This document shows, in pieces, positions 23,111 through 34,559 of a stretch of 64,000 nt of DNA (positions within the stretch are counted from its first letter, which is position 1; each line of letters begins with the position of its first letter). Made by a program: the position numbers and the translations under genes. The DNA comes from Odontocerum albicorne (taxonomy: Eukaryota; Arthropoda; Insecta; Trichoptera; Odontoceridae): NCBI GenBank assembly GCA_949825065.1, contig OX463844.1, positions 26,755,056-26,819,055 on the forward strand. Direction: 5' to 3'. A model generated the notes under the pieces. The model made no database searches, was not told the origin of the DNA, and saw only the letters and a program-made list of their open reading frames with translations.

Positions 23111-24529
23111 TTCTTATTCTATCACACATTGTTTTGTAGACGTTATATGCAAAGCTATTTAACAATGAACGGAATTCTCAAGAATTATTTTTTGCATTTT
23201 TAACTAAATGGCCATTTTAAGATTATAAAGAACATTTACTACAAATACATATGTGAGTCATAAAGTATCCACTTTATAATTTCAATTTTTATTAAATAAT
23301 AATGAAAATTAAACTCGTTATTTGTCATCATAATAACATTCTAGTGCTCAATTGCCACGTTTTAAATACCATAGACCCTTAGTGACTTCATTTAACATAA
23401 AATCTTAACAGCTTTAAATATATTATTTACGTTTGGTGCAAAAATATGAGAACCATGATTCAATTTTTATTGTGTTTGAATTACCTCATAGTAATTTTTA
23501 TTAATGCAACTCCATATGGAGTTACGTATCTTTCCTTCAAATATCTCAAAATAGAGGAAATATGGGTTGGTTTTTACGTTCGTACATATGTTTTTAATTG
23601 CCGTTCTTTCAAACCGAAATTAATCAAAAAGATTAAACATAATGCTAGTTTTTAGATTATATATGAAGAGATATTCCATCAACTGGCATTCGAGGTATTT
23701 GGAATTATTCAAGAGAAGTCTTAAAATTAGCACTTTTGTTTATTTTAACCAGCGACTCGGAATTGATTACCAATAGATGTGTTCCGGGATGTTTTCTAAT
23801 GTAGGAACATAATATGGTGATTAATAAATATATCTAAAAACTTATAAAACTTGCCGATTGCTTTCGAACTTGAATCTATTTATCATCATAATGCAACTAA
23901 ATATGTTTAAAATATGTGCTTTTTTAAAACCAATATACGCACTGGCCTACTCCAATGGCAAGATGGACTAAGAACAATGATCCTTGAACATGAGTGAATG
24001 CCTGTCGTAGTCACATTGATTCATGATATTTTTTAAAACCCAACGTGCTATAAGATATTTTTACATACAGATAAATACCACTTTAAAATTGAGAAAAAAT
24101 CTATCAGATTTTGAAATACACATCAATCACAAAGTTGCTCTACATATTTTCAAGATTCTTAAATCACACGTAATGTGTTTTCATTTATATCGCTACCGAG
24201 GTCGTATTTCTGGAAAACCCCATTTCACGTATGCATGTGAATTTTCGTTGTATTTCTCGGGATATAAAGTGTCAGATTTAACAATACGTTAAAATATATG
24301 TTAGGACTATATATTTATATTATATTACAACATACGGAAGTAGAGCTTATGAAAATATATTTGTTTACTCGTTTCTAGAACAAATGCATTATTTCATGAT
24401 TTCTTAGTCATGCTATCGTTTGAATTATATAAATCTCTGATGTCTCAAATGTGTTTTTTGCCATTATGTTTTATCGGTCAAACCAACACTTTTCAATTAA
24501 TAACTAATCCATTTAAATCATTTGCCTAA
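23111..24529. other. AT-rich sequence, nothing recognised
   Basis: An 89-codon frame at 24023-24292 and a 69-codon frame at 23446-23655 have no recognisable similarity. No other feature. Confidence 0.45.
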
Positions 24530-25300
24530 TACCGTGACCCTACAAATGAAACAAAACCTACTATCACCGTAAAGTGAAAATAAACATATATATACGGAAG
24601 CTACTGCGTAACGTCAGTATTCCAGTTTTGAGACTAGTCAGCAATTGGAAGGTAAGTACTTGCAATATTGAATTAAGTCGTTTTATTTTACAAACTAAAT
24701 ATTTGTTTTATAATTTTATACAAAACACGTGAAAATAAATTTACCGTCATTCTCATGCACTGAAAAATAAGATAGTTTTATAGAGAAATATCACGCAATT
24801 AGATAATGTTTTAAAGTGATGAACTACAAAAAAAAACTTGATATGTCTTGATGTATTGAATGCATTAAATTAGTAACATTCGGTGTAAATGTTAACTTTT
24901 AAATTTTATACTAAAGAACTGTTTTAAATGCCTAGAAGACCTAAATTGACAGAAAAAGAACTACCAAACGGAGAAAAACAGAATAACAACGGCAACGGTG
25001 ACTATAATTGCTGAACAAAGACAAACTTTTTAATGAGGATTGAAGATTACGGATCTACAACAGAGATCGGCAAAACCAAAATGAAAAACGCCGGCAAGCT
25101 AAGGCACATAATATGATGATTGGCAATATGCAGCAACGGTTGTGCAAGGACGGGAATGGGACATGGTGTATTAGGCAAAAGCAGTTGTAACTATTAACAA
25201 ATATTTAATAATCAATTTCACATATCTTTGTAAAGGGTTTCCGGTTAGTTTTATGTGTAAATTTAAAGAAAATGACAAAACTTGTATAACAGTAATTAAA
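24530..25300 (+). mobile_element. Unit H1: repeat with promoter-like start, intron and basic ORF remnant
   Basis: This unit aligns along its length with 50400-51400 (H2). Shared landmarks in order are: TACCGTGACC; CATAT...; AACGTNAGTATTC; a 5' splice site followed by TTGC(A/G)ATATT; TTAACTTTTAAA(T/C)TTTATAC; a start ATG; a stretch encoding TTATVTIIAEQRQTF; then RRLRIYNRDRQNQNEKRRQA; and finally TTAACAA(A/G)TATTTA with TTTCACATATC. The conserved peptide (AEQRQ..NEDRR...DRQNQ.ERRRQ) is Arg/Gln-rich and basic; conservation in two diverged copies indicates an ancestral coding region. Stops and frameshifts show H1 is inactive as a protein gene. Basic, Gln/Arg-rich N-terminal segments occur in some Helitron and other transposon proteins, but no catalytic motif is visible, so the family is unassigned. 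Confidence 0.5.
24587..24657 (+). promoter_or_regulatory. TATA box, initiator and 5' splice site at the start of unit H1
   Basis: TATATATA at 24587-24594 is followed by TCAGT at 24614-24618. The A of that arthropod-type initiator is 29 bases after the first T of the TATA run, the standard TATA-to-start spacing. Thirty-five bases later comes an excellent donor, AAG/GTAAGT, at 24649-24657. This would make a 36-base noncoding first exon. In H2 the TATA segment is deleted and the donor is weakened to GTAGGT. The elements are seen in the sequence; activity is inferred. Confidence 0.45.
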
Positions 25301-25343
25301 AAATGCCATGACAAAACTTGTATAACAATAAATAAAAAAAGTA
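25272..25343. repeat. 36-bp direct duplication
   Basis: ATGACAAAACTTGTATAACA occurs at 25272 and again at 25308, followed by similar A-rich sequence. Confidence 0.8.
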
Positions 25344-25481
25344 TCAACGCGTTCATGCATTTCAATCATTATATTTTGTTTACTTTATAGTTCTTGTTTG
25401 TTCATTTTTTATGAAAAATATATTGAGCATTATATTATGTTATTTATAGTTAAGGCATTAACATTGTAGAGGTTAAAAGGC

Positions 25482-25688
25482 ATTGTAATTTGTTTTATCA
25501 AACACTGTTTATTCCACTATGTAACGGTATAACCCTGCCAGTTTCAAGGTGCTCACCTCATCATCAGAGGAGCACACACAAGAGTCTTGTTTGTGCTCTT
25601 TTGATGATGAGGTGAAAACTTTGAAACCGGTAGGGCTGTACCGTTACATAAAGTAGAATAAAGAGTGTTTGATAAAACAAATCACAAT
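25482..25688. mobile_element. 207-bp foldback element with hammerhead-like core
   Basis: The left arm (ATTGTAATTTGTTTTATCAA ...) and the right arm (... TTTGATAAAACAAATCACAA) are near-perfect reverse complements for about 95 bases around a short centre near 25580-25590. Read outward, each arm carries (C/T)TGATGA, a short stem (AGGT...ACCT or AGGT...ACTT) and GAAAC followed by a second stem (CGGTA...TACCG). This order of CUGANGA, stem II and GAAA is that of hammerhead ribozymes, which are known in Penelope-like elements. Sequence flanking the left arm (25425-25481) is also shared with the copy at 52530-52730, so the repeat is longer than the hairpin. No coding capacity. Confidence 0.65.
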
Positions 25689-25699
25689 ATTAAGCATTG

Positions 25700-26845
25700 T
25701 TTTTCTTTGTATTCCCCACTCTTTTATTTATTGAGCTCGCTACCAATTTCAATGACTTCTGTATTTTTCGTCAGACTCTTATGTCCTGAAGGTCCATTGC
25801 CAAAATCTATCTTAAACTAAATATTAAAACTGTGGCAAAAAGTTATACTTAAAAGGTAACATACATAATCGTTTAATTCGTAATAAGAATTAAAGCATAT
25901 AGTTTATGATTATAAGCCGTCCCTTTGCAACAGTTAACTTAAATCTAATTAATTTCATATCAATAACATGTAACAAATGTCCTAGAGGTTAGAAAGCTAT
26001 TTTAAGTCTAAATCCAAACTTCTCAAATAAATCTCTAAGACGATAAAGATAAAATATATTTTTTTACAGTTGAAAAATGAAATATCTTTAATTTTAAGAT
26101 AAATATTCTTAAACATAAAAAAATACCTACACCAAAATATGTATATATCACTTAATGTCAATAGCAAACTATTGAGGGAGTATTGGATACTAAATATTAC
26201 TATCTAATATCTCAAATCCTTTATCTGGTACTATCGCCAAGGCGCAAATAAAATACAAACTCTACACATCAAATATTATACAAAGACACATAAATCGCAT
26301 GGCAACTGACCTAATTCACCATCCCTGAAGTAAGAATGTGCGAGTATTTTACCGAAAGCAGTAAGCATATCTAGCCCTCCATGATATAACGAATTCAATG
26401 AAAGCAAAAAGGTTCGAAAAAGTCAGGCAGTGAATAGAAATGTGCGTGTCTTTACGACAGAACTTTGAGTACATAAGTTTACAGGAGAAATAAATTGCAG
26501 GAAATATTTGTGCTGACTCTCAAATACAATATGTCTTTAATAAAAATGTATGGAGACGATTGCGAAATGAGATATTAATTTCTTCGAAATTATAATGCAC
26601 GCCAAAGGCTGAAATACTTGGTTACTCGTTATTTAGTCTCACAACTCTTCCAGTTTATGACAAAGATAATAATTAACATAATTTATCAACAATCGGCAAA
26701 AATATACAACATTTTTCACGTTTTTATATATTCTGTAAGATGCAGTAGGAAAACCTAATTTACTGTTGATACGACAAATTATAAGTTACAAATCCGGATC
26801 CATATAATAAGAGATGTACTTAATTCATAGAATAGGAGACTAATA
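25700..26845. other. Anonymous region
   Basis: No supported gene between the foldback element and the RTE-type LINE. 26280-26500 is slightly less AT-rich but has no recognisable content. Confidence 0.5.
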
Positions 26846-26854
26846 GGAATAACT

Positions 26855-28790
26855 GATAAAATAAAATAAAAATAAATAAATGATAAAAGAAAGAAGACAG
26901 CTCAAAAATGATAAAAGGGATGAATCACAAGAGAAATACAAAATGCTAAGAAACAAAATAAATAGAGAGTCAAGAATAGCAAAAGAAACATACTATCAGA
27001 ATAAATGCGTTGAGATAAATGACGACCTCAAGAGAGGAAATGCAGAAAGAGCTCACGCTGCGGTGAAGGACTTCTTTGGGATAAGAATCGGAAAGAGCAA
27101 TGCAATAGAAGGAGAAGACGGCAAAATACTATTCGAAAATGACCAAATAGGAGAGAGATGGAAAAGATATCTCGAAATGCTGTACAATGGCAAGGGAAAT
27201 ATTGACAGTGAAGCATTGATAGAGAGAGAAAATGAGGTAGACGCGGATGATCTGGGAGACCCAATCATTAGAGAAGAGTTCGACCTCGCACTGAAAAACC
27301 TCAAAAACGGGAAAGCACCCGGAATCGATGACGTTCCGGCCGAACTAATTAAGGCAGCAGGAAAAGGAATCACAGATGCCCTGTTTAAAATGATACAGAC
27401 AATATATAAGACCGGAAAGATACCAGAGGACTTCGAGAAATGCCTAATTGTCACATTACCAAAGAAGGCAGGTACGACAAAATGTGAGCAACACAGAACT
27501 CTTAGCCTAATATCCCATGCCTCAAAAATACTGACTAATATCATTCTGAAGAGAATTGAGCCAAAAGTAGAGAACATCCTTTCCAGAGACCAGTATGGCT
27601 TCAGAAGAGGTGTGGGAACCAGAGAAGCAGTACTGTCTCTACGAATACTGCTAGAAAATAGAATAAGAAGAAACCAAAACACATACATCGCATTCATAGA
27701 CCTGGAGAAAGCTTTTGACAAAGTAGAATGGAAAAGACTCTTCGAGATTTTGAAGAGAATTGATATCAAATACAGAGATAGACGTATAATCCAGGCGCTA
27801 TACAAGAATGAGGCCGCTATAATCAGATGTGACGAAGACACAAAGAAAGCCAATATAAGACAAGGGGTAAGGCAGGGATGCTCTCTGTCACCTGTTCTTT
27901 TTAACGCCTATATACAAAGCGCGATTGACGACTTGAGAGAGAGAATGAGTCACAGAGAAGGTGTAAAGATACACTGGCAAAAGGTGGACATGATAAGGTT
28001 CGCTGACGATATTGCTATGGTTGCTGAAAGTGAAGAGGAACTACAAGAGGCCTTAACAACTATGGAAAGCATTCTTCAAAATAACTACAGTATGAAGATA
28101 AATAAAGACAAAACAAAGCTGCTGACTGTAGGCCGAGCGCAGCACCAGATGAGAATAGTGATGTCGGGTAAACCACTAAAGAATACCAAGGAGTTTGTCT
28201 ACCTCGGGAGCAAAATAACATGGGACGGTCGGTCCAAGAGCGAGGTCGACAGCCGTATACATCAGGCTAGACTTGCATTTAATAAAAGGTCGAAAATAAT
28301 AGAATCAAATAATATAGACCTTAAACTGAGAATACTCCTCATCAAGACCTATGTATGGAGTATCTTGATGTACGGCTGCGAGACATGGTGCCTATCCGAA
28401 AGAGATAGACGAAGACTAGAGGCTTTTGAGATGTGGTCCTATAGAAGACTATTAGGAATTTCCTGGAGAGACCGCATCACAAATGAAGAGGTTCTCCAAC
28501 GAATCGAATGAGGAAGGCACCTGCTCAGGATCCTGTCCGAAAGGCGTGCAAGATGGATCGGTCATATAATACGACAAGAGGGCCTCTTGCATGCCATAAT
28601 GGAGGGCATGACCGAGGGGACAAACTCTAGGGGACGCCCACGCCGAGAGTACCTGGAGGACCTGTTGGTGGACGTGCGCTGCTCAACATACACAGACTTA
28701 AAAAGAGCCGCACAGGACAGGGGGGAATGGAGGAGAAGAGTTCAAATTGCTGCAAACCAGTCTTAGGACTGCAACCACGGAAGGAAGGAA
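26855..28790 (+). mobile_element. RTE-type LINE, 5'-truncated
   Basis: The element consists of an A-rich 5' start, one reading frame for reverse transcriptase plus C-terminal domain, and a short 3' end with a GGAAGGAA repeat. The 9-base word GGAATAACT is present at 26846-26854 and at 28787-28795, immediately outside the two ends, and is a candidate target-site duplication (the GGAA part overlaps the terminal repeat, so its exact length is ambiguous). The endonuclease domain expected upstream is absent, so this is a 5'-truncated insertion. Base composition is markedly less AT-rich than the flanks. Confidence 0.75.
26880..28766 (+). pseudogene. RTE-like reverse transcriptase, one in-frame stop
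   Basis: The frame opens inside the linker before the RT (MIKERRQLKNDKRDESQEKY) and runs 543 codons. RT motifs appear in order: LKNGKAPGIDDVPAELIKAA (fingers); QYGFRRGVGTREA; AFIDLEKAFDKVEW (motif A, catalytic Asp); GVRQGCSLSPVLFNAYI; RFADDIAMVAESEEEL (catalytic FADD, 27999-28010); and KINKDKTKLL. The C-terminal region has MYGCETWCLSERDRRRLEAF and EMWSYRRLLGISWRDRITNE. A TGA at 28509-28511 interrupts the frame, and the same frame continues for 84 more codons (GRHLLRILSERRARWIGHII ... GRPRREYLEDLLVDVRCS) to TAG at 28764-28766. Apart from that stop the coding region is intact, implying a fairly recent insertion. The clade assignment (RTE/endonuclease-reverse transcriptase type) rests on motif style. 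The ATG used is arbitrary, since the true N-terminus is missing. Confidence 0.85.
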
Positions 28791-28799
28791 TAACTTGAT

Positions 28800-29264
28800 T
28801 CGTGTGTCTTGATTTATTTGTCTTGATTTTCATACATTAACGTATAATATTTTTTCATTATAAGAAAAAAATCAATTCATTTTATTTTATTGTTTGGTAA
28901 CAAATATAATTCTATATTTTTTTTTGTTTTTTATCAATACGTTATTCCAAAACAGTGGAAATTAAATGAAATAATTTCACATGAAACTGGTCAAATATAA
29001 AATGCATAGTTTACATCACAACTTTCCATTAGTTTATATAATTATAAATGCATGAACTATTTTGCAAATCTTGGGTAACCTCTGCAACACCAGTAAAAAA
29101 ATAAATATGCGAATACTGTTTGCAATTCGATATTATTTTGGCCTTATCCCTTACTTTAGTCTCGCCTACTACCCAAGAACATTAAAAACCAATTTTGTAA
29201 AAGACCTACGCTAACTTACGCGTCCAATTCCTGGATACTTTCAAAGTAGGACAAAGGTTATCAA
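28800..29264. other. AT-rich sequence, nothing recognised
   Basis: No supported feature. Confidence 0.5.
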
Positions 29265-29600
29265 TATCTTTCATAGAAAGATTTTTCGTAGAATATATAG
29301 CCCAATTAATGATAATGTCATTCGGAGACCGGTTTCACCCAATATAACGCAGCGAGTGTAGGAAAATTTATGAAATTTGCAAGACTGCGCTGACTTTGGC
29401 ACTTATACCGCATGCAGAACATTGAACCTGCAAGAAAAGCTTTATTTAGCGATTCGTGGGGTCTAAGAGAGTAAGGAGACCACATCTGATATGATTGGGT
29501 TGTAACGGAGAACAACCAAACACTGAGTATAATGAATTGAATGAAGTATACTGCTGAGAGAAAGATTAGACAAATAATTGGATGTAGAGCTGATGGTGAT
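29265..29600 (+). pseudogene. LINE C-terminal fragment
   Basis: The plus strand reads FHRKIFRRIYSPINDNVIRR, and further on in another frame KSFI, a stop, RFVGSKRVRRPHLI, then LGCNGEQ. The pattern ER(K)ILRxIFGPxxDN ... RKAFxGxxxGxRRVGRPxxRWxD is the end of the protein in several insect LINEs. The fragment is frameshifted and has stops, with no RT attached. Confidence 0.45.
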
Positions 29601-29609
29601 GAAATTGGT

Positions 29610-30689
29610 CTATCACAACGAGTTTAACCAATTCAAGTTTAAAAATGATAAAATATTGAATGGTGTAATTTTTAAAGAAGATAAAATTATTTTTATGTGT
29701 TTCTTTTAATATATGATTCAGTACGAGTATTAAAATAATATACATGATATTATTTGAAATTTTTCATAAAAACCTTAAGAAATCCTATTTAAATATTAAT
29801 TTTAGTAAAACGGGAATCTCTTAAAACGGGAAAAAGTACATTAAAAGAAGCTAAAAACTTCGAGGCGTTGCGGATTACTTGATCTTAAATCTCAGTTTAA
29901 ACATTAAGGCCTCTTGTTCTCCGGTCTCGCTGTATTTCAAAGAAAAAGAAGATTGGCTTTGAGTTACTGTCAGAAGTTTTTAGATTCTTATTTTCACGTT
30001 TTTGGATTATTTTCAGGAAAAATTTCATATCTATATGCAAATTTTCATTTTTGTAACTTGAAAGACGTACAAAGACTTTTAATATGCACATCTGAGATTA
30101 TTTCAATATAAAAAAGTCGTTTATATACTTGAAAAACTGGAATGAGACTACATAAAAGGTCTATAAGGACTTTTGTGCTATTTCATAATACATGTTTTTT
30201 TTTTAAATTTAATAAAAAAAAATTGATCATGTGAAAAGCAAAGTGTGTTTTGTCTCTTTTTTATATAAAACTCCCTTTTTATATGAGTAATTTAGACCAT
30301 AACAGTATATTGCTTACTTAATTTTTGTTAATACATTTTTTTAAATATCTTGATGTATTCACATAACTGACAAAACGGCGAAAAATACGACTTAGGAAGA
30401 AATTGGCCTTAAAATGGATTTCTTTACCCTAAGTTTCCGGCGAATCGTTATAATGATTTGCTAGATAGCTCTAGATTTCTGATATATTTGTTTTAAATTC
30501 AATTAATTATCTAATCTATTCAGTCTACTTACAAGTTTCGTGTGACGGCATCGTGCCTACTACCGCTGAGTTGGCTGGGCTAAGTTTCATTTCAATAACT
30601 TAATTTATAATAAGATAAGAGACTCTTATTCAGAAAGTCCCAATATTGTGAAATCAGTCAGGGAATTTAGTGTAACTTCCAAAATTAGA
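29610..30689. other. AT-rich sequence, nothing recognised
   Basis: Short overlapping frames at 29897-30111 on both strands have no resemblance to known proteins. A TACTCGTA-type octamer lies at 29722-29729. Confidence 0.45.
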
Positions 30690-31500
30690 CATGTTCGATA
30701 TAAAAAAGACCCTACTTGGTGAGATGAAGAATGTGTTTGTATTGTGCAACAGATATCCGAGAGCATGAGAAGGTACAGAAAAAAAATTTAAACAACCAAC
30801 TCGAAGTTAAAATTTTGCAAACTAAATAAAAAAACTGTTGAAAAAGAAAAATACAACTGAACGGGTTAGCAGAATTTTTGTACCTCTTTATCCCCTTCTA
30901 CTCCCTTATCATGTGTATGAAATTTATTAAAAGTTATCGTTACCGGTCCATCCAACATCACTTTATGTCGAATCCCCTATATGCCGAATCCCCTATATGC
31001 CGAATCCCCTATATGCCGAATCCCCTATATACCAAATCCCCTATATGCCGAATCCCCTATATGCCGAATCCCCTATATGCCGAATCCCCTATATGCCGAA
31101 TCCTCTATATGCCGAACAGTTAACTTATTATTTAACACCATATACTGTTCCTCACGTATCAGAATTGCCCTTTTATCAAATGCATGACCCAAGCTGCGGC
31201 TAGATCGATTCCCATTTTAAATTTGCAGAGCTCTCAAGTGTTTTTAAATATTTATAAAAATCTTACCATTGGATTGATAAAATTTCAAATACCCATTTTT
31301 TTTTATTTCTCATAAAACACTTTAAAAACTTTATAAGATATTTACAACATTTTTTTTGAAACAGGTATGATTCCTGATATGTGAAAAATTCAAAAATTGA
31401 TTCGTATTTTGAAATCTGGAAAGAATCCAAGTTGTGCAGAATCTTACCGACCAATTACACTTACGTCGTGTTATTTAAAAGTTTTATAACGCCTGTTAAA
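30690..31500 (+). pseudogene. Decayed LINE (RT N-terminal region) carrying a minisatellite
   Basis: Before the minisatellite the plus strand reads KKDPTW, a stop, DEECVCIVQQISES with MRRYRKK, and then KKTVEKEKYN...QNFCTSLSP. This resembles the region just upstream of the RT in LINEs (PxWWDEEC...LRKYR...KKAKRESWxxFCxSL). After it, at about 31370-31480, comes MIPDM, a stop, KIQKLIRILKSGKNPSCAES, then YRPITLTSCYLKVL, the start of the RT fingers (WKxxxxxPILKxGKxxxxxxSYRPIxLTS). The two parts are in the right order for one element, and the 16-bp array at 30969-31112 lies between them. Confidence 0.45.
30969..31112. repeat. 16-bp minisatellite, nine units
   Basis: Nine tandem copies of CGAATCCCCTATATGC, seven of them identical or nearly so; the fourth and fifth differ at the junction (ATAC/CAAA) and the ninth has one C-to-T change. 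Three units (48 bases) make 16 codons, and since no plus frame contains a stop, all three plus frames are open through the array. The array is GC-richer than its surroundings. Confidence 0.97.
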
Positions 31501-32229
31501 AATAAATAATTTTATGTTGACTCATATAATTGCAAAATGACTGGAATTTGGTGGCACAAATTATCCTAGTTTGGGTCGATTGCCTATAAAAAAAACTAAA
31601 AATATAACTTATAATAAGTACATTTTTGTCATATTCCCTTTATTTATAAGTTTAAATTTTCTCGAATCGAAAAACAAGGTTCAAACATTGAGTTAACACA
31701 ATTAAACTATGTTAATGAAATATCTCAACTTTCATCTTATTTTTTAAATAAATGACACATAAACAAGAATATCTGTCATATTCGTAATCGAAACTCAACT
31801 GTACCTTTGTCGCCTTTTTCACTAAAGTAAATAATGGTCTCTTTTAATAAAAGGGGTCAATCGTATTTACAAGAGTACTGCTCACCCCATTTTCCACTGG
31901 ATTCTCCCATAACTTACTTCTTATCCCTCCATCTTAACCCTCTTCTAAGCCCATGGATGCATGGCAAAGATTTTTGCTCACACAGACCGCCACTCTGATA
32001 ACATATCATGAAAAAATTTCCGGACTATTTTCCACTATAAAATCTCTCACGCCTTTGCTTCTATAAAGTTTATATTTTTTTTATCTAACACAGAGGAGCT
32101 CGAACACCTTTCAAAACATCTAAGTAATGCACGTACAAGTTCACAAAAAAAATCAATGCAATTCGATTATAAAAACAAATATAGCACACATAATATATAC
32201 CACAACGACATGTCCCTTTTGAAGTAGAA
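31501..32229. other. Anonymous region
   Basis: No supported gene. 31830-32000 is pyrimidine-rich and may be an extension of the LINE relic that follows, but this could not be confirmed. Confidence 0.4.
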
Positions 32230-32490
32230 CGAGAGGATAAATTTCCACTTATTTCTTTTGATTCAAACTGCTCTCGCCTCGCTCTCACCCATTTTTCTCA
32301 CCACGCATACTCTTTTGTTTCGCACCGTTCTTTCTTTTCCATCAGTTCAAACCATCTTCATCCAAATTTTCCTCGTTCTTCATTACTTCAATTAATTTCA
32401 GACATATGATATATTTGTTTCGTAAATATTTCGCAACTCACTCTCTCAATGCCACCAAACCATCTCAAAATTCCTTTCTTAATTCTATTG
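32230..32490 (-). pseudogene. LINE-B-like C-terminal fragment
   Basis: Minus-strand translation from about 32485 downward gives KKGILRWFGGIERVSCEIFT, then KQIYHMSEIN, a stop, and RRWFELMEKKERCETKEYAW with changes. This follows the RWFGHVERM ... K(Q)IY ... pattern of the LINE-B C-terminus. Stops and frameshifts are present. Confidence 0.4.
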
Positions 32491-32499
32491 ATAACAGCC

Positions 32500-33739
32500 T
32501 TCCCGAATAAACAGTTACCCTCTATCCAATAATTTATTACTTTATATTAAACATTGTTATACAATATATCACACAACATATAAAAAATAAGAAACTTATG
32601 AATATAACCAGTGTTCAAGAAATTTTGTTATAATTTAAATTTAATTACAATATTTCAACCGACTACCGAAAATGCGCTTTGCTGTTATCTTTCTAAATAT
32701 TATACATCAAGCCCGTTTAAAATGAAGTTAGCCACAAAAAATTGCCCTAATGACATTTATCCAAGAAATACGAAAGTACTTTCCCCGACAGTCTAATGCA
32801 TTATTAATTTTTATTATGAATAATTTCTTAATCAAGTACAGTGTTATACTAACTATTTTACAACCTAAAACAGTATTTATCTTTTTTTACAAGAAGTAGA
32901 AAATTCATACTATCACAAGCTTTATTATTTCCCACTTAAAAAAACATTTTCAGTTCAATTTAAAACGTAAATGGTCGCTAGAAAAATAATCATTTAAACA
33001 ATGAATAAAAGTTTTATACAAAAGTTGGCAAGTCAATACTATTCACACGCTATACTCGACAAATTAAAACATCCAGTTTCCCGTTAGTCTGACAAAAACA
33101 TACGAGAAAATCTCAATTGATGAAAGGTAAAAAAAGGAGTAAAGGGTTTGTAATAGCGCTATCAAAGTATATGGTCCACTTTTTTTTCACAAAAGAATAG
33201 GGATGTAAAAAACTATGCTTTATCTTTAAAGGATATCTTAATGTTTTTTTTAGTACTGCTGATACTTTGCTTATGGATTTTTACCAAGAAAAAAAAACAG
33301 TTTGGATTTATTCCTGTTTTATTTTAATCAGAACATTTTTTATTTTTATTGAAAATAACGTACATTCCCAAACAGATGGTCGCAAAGTTTAGATTCGATA
33401 TAATATTTTTTATTACTCAAAAGTTTCGGTTTTAATATTTTGGAACTCCATTTAAAAATCTTCAACTATAAATTACTTTGTTATTTCAATATGCTATTCT
33501 CTACTACATGTGTTTCTATATCCTGCCTTGAGAGTCATTTCAGGCAGAAGAAAGCCTTTGAATAGGAAGTAGAATAACGTGTACTGGGTATTAATGTAAT
33601 TAATGGAATAACACAAGAAGAAGTAATGTATTGATAATAAAATTAAGATTTTTCTTTTAAAGTAATAAATAAAGGGGTTTAGATATAAAAGCTGTAGTAT
33701 TTAATTTTTTTTTATTAATTCATCATTATTGTTGACCTC
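32500..33739. other. AT-rich sequence, nothing recognised
   Basis: No supported feature in about 1.2 kb. Confidence 0.5.
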
Positions 33740-34180
33740 TGTTTTCCGTTGGTCAGACGCTGGTCTTTCACCCGGGGATTTGAGTTTGACTCACGATGAT
33801 ACCCATACAAGACGCTGGTCTTTCACCCGGGGATTTGAGTTTGACTCACGATGATACCCATACAAGACGCTGGTCTTTCACCCGGGGATTTGAGTTTGAC
33901 TCACGATGATACCCATACAAGACGCTGGTCTTTCACCCGGGGATTTGAGTTTGACTCACGATGATACCCATACAAAATGAAAAAAAAGGTCCCAACGTGG
34001 TTGAACAATTCGTCCGGTAAAAATGTTTGCTCGAGCAAATAAATATGTGCGAATGTTGTTGCTTGTTTACATGCGGTAGTATTTCAAACAACAACGATGA
34101 CGAGCTACGTATAGAAGTTCTTAAATCGAAAACTCGATTACTGGAGTCGAAGATAATCTGGATTCCTGACCAAGGTTCTT
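33740..34180 (+). mobile_element. tRNA-derived SINE, copy C, with amplified head
   Basis: The head begins TTTTCCGTTGGTCAGACGCT (A-box-like GTTGGTCAGACG) and continues into a B-box-like GGGGATTTGAGTTTGACTC. From 33756 a 55-base segment that includes the B box is present four times in tandem. The body follows (GGTCCCAACGTGG, then TTGTTGCTTGTTTACATGCG), in the same order as copies A and B. The 3' end is uncertain. Confidence 0.55.
33756..33975 (+). repeat. 55-bp tandem repeat, four identical units
   Basis: Units start at 33756, 33811, 33866 and 33921 with GACGCTGGTCTTTCACCCGG and end CGATGATACCCATACAA. I found no differences between the four, so the amplification is recent or is homogenised. 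Each unit contains a tRNA B-box-like GATTTGAGTTTGACTC. Confidence 0.98.
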
Positions 34181-34559
34181 CAATATGCCCGTTTGATGAA
34201 TTTATATATGATGAAGGGTAAAACCTAAGCAATATTTCCTTGACTTTTCTATAAGTGTATGTTACATTTCGTTTACTGCCAAATCATACACTTCATTTAA
34301 AGAATATTGTTCTTCCATCTTAATGTTGGTCATTTACTAACCAAAAAAATAGGAGTTTTTGAAAAAAATTCGTCCTGAAATACATAAACAAAAGTTGTAA
34401 AATGCAAAGTCCCAGTTGTTGAAAAATTTATACTAAAAAATCGTATGATGTTTGGGTAAAAAAACAAAGAAGGAAAGTTTTTTATTTAAGTTATATACAC
34501 GTATTCTCAGATGACGGAAGGGTTGCGGAATATATTGAATGGCGTATTACAATGTGCAA
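34181..34559. other. AT-rich sequence, nothing recognised
   Basis: No supported feature. Confidence 0.45.

Noticed and set aside
27053..27853. Minus-strand open frame of 266 codons opposite the RTE-type LINE
   Set aside because: It is the antisense shadow of the conserved RT frame, with no motif of its own.
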